Shown one piece after another: positions 16,809-18,430 of a stretch of 18,430 nucleotides of DNA. Each line of letters starts with the position of its first letter. Position 1 is the stretch's first letter. The position numbers were made by a program, and so were the translations under genes. The stretch spans positions 1 to 18,430 of the forward strand of contig CAJVPP010001690.1 of NCBI GenBank assembly GCA_910592005.1, in the 5' to 3' direction. Source of the stretch: Funneliformis mosseae (lineage: Eukaryota; Glomeromycota; Glomeromycetes; Glomerales; Glomeraceae). The notes below the pieces were generated by a model, which ran no database searches, was not told the origin of the DNA, and saw only the letters and a list, made by a program, of their open reading frames with translations.

Positions 16809-17613
16809 AGAAAACTCACTTTTACTCAGCCCTCGGTTTAAATCTTTTCCTACTGAATTTTTTCCATAATTAATCTAGTCTACTCGGATAACTAAAAGGA
16901 TCTAACCGGAACCGCTTCTTGTCTTACCAAATAAAGTTAACTGATTTATTAAAATCTAAAATCAAATTGAAATCTTTTTACAAAACAAAAATGGTGAACG
17001 AAAAAAATTTATTAATTAAATTATGCAAATGTCGATCCTTTGCGTTTATATAAACAATTAAAATATAGCCGAAGGTTTCAAATTGCGATGTAAAATTATT
17101 CATTAAAAATGATTTCTGTTTTCCTTAAATCAATTAATTTATCTCGATTGAGATTTCAGTTAATCAATTCCCGCATGATAAAAAAAAAACTAAAAATAAT
17201 AATAATAATAATTAAATGTTCGTATTTTTTCTTGAATAAAAATAAATTTAATTTCATTTTAAAACAATTGCTTATCTAAACCATAAATATAAATATATAT
17301 TTCAATAATGTAATCCAATTGTTAAAAAAAGGTGATTTTGAAATTTATTTTTTCTAAAAAAAAAAAAATAAAATCGAAAAGATTTATAAAAATTGTAGAG
17401 CCAAATTATTTGAAATCCACTGTCGAATTGACCAGTATTAATTTTAGACTAGATCGGTCGTAATTATATGACTTGAGACCCGATTATTTACTTAGCCCAT
17501 GTGATCGAAAAATTTGCGAACTTTTCTTTTTTTTAACTTCATTTATCAATAATAGCTAGAGTTATAGGTTGGTAAAACGAAATTCCAAATTTTGTTGATT
17601 TCACATTTCTTTA
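16809..17613. other. Intergenic, no gene seen
   Basis: AT-rich upstream region of the LRR gene. It has long A and T runs and a short aat trinucleotide run (about 17196-17212). No ORF, RNA fold or strong repeat was found. Confidence 0.5.
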
Positions 17614-17829
17614 TTAAGTGAATTTTTTAATGTTTCCTTTTGTAACAGTGAAAAACGATTTCGTTGTCTGTGAAATTATTTTGACGCACGTTACCAATAT
17701 TTCTATCATATAAAGAGATATTAAATCTTGATTTAGGGTGAATTCGGCACGTGTATTGGAAATTTTGTGTTGTGCACTCAGAATCAAGTTTCCGCTACAT
17801 TTATAATCGAAAATAAAGTAGGAATTCAT
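17614..17829 (-). CDS. Weak ORF, 71 codons, unknown
   Basis: ATG 17829 opens MNSYFIFDYKCSGNLILS, followed by AQHKISNTRAEFTLNQDLIS and a hydrophobic stretch (LYMIEILVTCVKII). The first half has more normal codon and residue use than chance AT-rich ORFs, so it may be a real first exon or gene fragment; a GTAACG donor-like site lies inside ILVTCV. There is no signal peptide or known domain. It could equally be chance. Confidence 0.2.
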   Translation of the reverse strand: MNSYFIFDYKCSGNLILSAQHKISNTRAEFTLNQDLISLYMIEILVTCVKIISQTTKSFFTVTKGNIKKFT

Positions 17830-17899
17830 ATTTCTACCTAACGACGAAAGTTGAACTACAGTGTAAAATATAAAAATACCTGTCTAGCAATAGGAAAAC

Positions 17900-18007
17900 A
17901 TGTTGACTAAAAAAAACGTAATAAATGATATGATTCAAACGATAGTTAGAAATGAATTAGAAACGTATTGTACAAATTTACCGGAAATAAATACTGTTAA
18001 TTATTAA
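17900..18007 (+). CDS. Weak short ORF, 35 codons, unknown
   Basis: ATG 17900 opens MLTKKNVINDMIQTIVRN, continues ELETYCTNLPEINTVNY and stops at 18005-18007. The composition is protein-like (helix-prone, charged). A possible donor (GTTAATTA) precedes the stop, so it might be a first exon whose continuation is not recognisable. Nothing else supports it. Confidence 0.2.
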   Translation: MLTKKNVINDMIQTIVRNELETYCTNLPEINTVNY

Positions 18008-18165
18008 TAATATTTGAAAACGGAATTAACTTATTTGGTTAGAATGAAACTGCTATCTCAATTTAGTTTAATTTTTTGTAATACATGATCTATTTAAACG
18101 AAACGTAATCATCAACTTTTTATCACATTGCATTTATTATTTTAAAATAGAGGGTAGATAGAAAA

Positions 18166-18183
18166 CCGGTACGGTACGGTACG
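18166..18183. repeat. Short CGGTA pentamer repeat
   Basis: Three copies of cggta in a row plus a partial fourth (ccggtacggtacggtacg), a GC-rich blip in AT-rich DNA. It contains overlapping gtac palindromes. Confidence 0.8.
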
Positions 18184-18280
18184 CAATGAAATTTTTGTAA
18201 AATTTATTTTTATATATTACTTATTTATAAATACATCATTATATCAAATTTACTAATTAAATGCCATATCCGCGGAAATC

Positions 18281-18430
18281 TTTTTTTTTATTTTTATTTT
18301 TATTTTCATTTTTTTTATTCATTTATTTATTTTTTTGAAAAAAACGAAAAAGAAAAAAAAAATCTAAAAAAAAAAATGAAAAAATCAAATAAATAAAATG
18401 AAAACGAAAGTATAGAAATGAAATAAAAAA
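18281..18430. repeat. T-rich to A-rich switch forming a long imperfect hairpin
   Basis: The plus strand is almost only T with single A or C from 18281 to about 18337, then almost only A with single G, C or T to the end of the window. The arms pair imperfectly: ttttcattttttttattc on the left answers aaaaaatcaaataaataaaatgaaaac on the right in reverse complement. It is low-complexity DNA, possibly a foldback or a collapsed simple repeat. Confidence 0.6.

Overview
The window looks like nuclear DNA of a very AT-rich fungus. The best guess is an arbuscular mycorrhizal fungus (Rhizophagus or a relative). This rests on inference: short GT-AG introns of 65-82 bases, a secreted/membrane kelch-repeat gene, decayed Gag-CCHC retroelement fragments, very AT-rich gene-poor stretches and small GC-richer hairpin repeats. 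No database search was possible. The standard genetic code fits the well-supported genes. No rRNA, tRNA or CRISPR array was found.

Layout. (1) 1-1591: a retrotransposon Gag remnant on the + strand with an intact CCHC zinc knuckle, broken by four in-frame stops; no protease, RT or integrase follows. (2) 1592-6960: over 5 kb of extremely AT-rich sequence without a gene, holding a 33-bp tandem repeat, a perfect 14-bp inverted repeat and a quasi-palindromic cluster. (3) 6965-8491: a four-exon kelch-repeat gene on the - strand (signal peptide, kelch repeats, C-terminal membrane segment) with two apparent, mutually compensating frameshifts. (4) 8592-11262: decayed coding fragments, including a second eroded Gag on the - strand that carries a ruined zinc knuckle. 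(5) 11290-12420: two GC-richer hairpin-rich repeat islands flanking a possible terminal exon. (6) 12425-15079: mostly empty, with one possible two-exon small gene on the - strand. (7) 15080-16732: the best gene of the window, an intact 550-residue coiled-coil plus leucine-rich-repeat protein on the - strand. (8) 16760-18430: mostly empty, with two weak short ORFs and an A/T-rich hairpin at the end.

The genes do not form a pathway. The window reads as two host-type genes (kelch and coiled-coil LRR) inside a retroelement graveyard whose stop codons mostly look like C-to-T changes. The most unusual object is the LRR protein: 18-19 units of exactly 20 residues with no indel, matching the LPX-type LRR best known from bacterial effectors, but with threonine where that family has its ladder asparagine.
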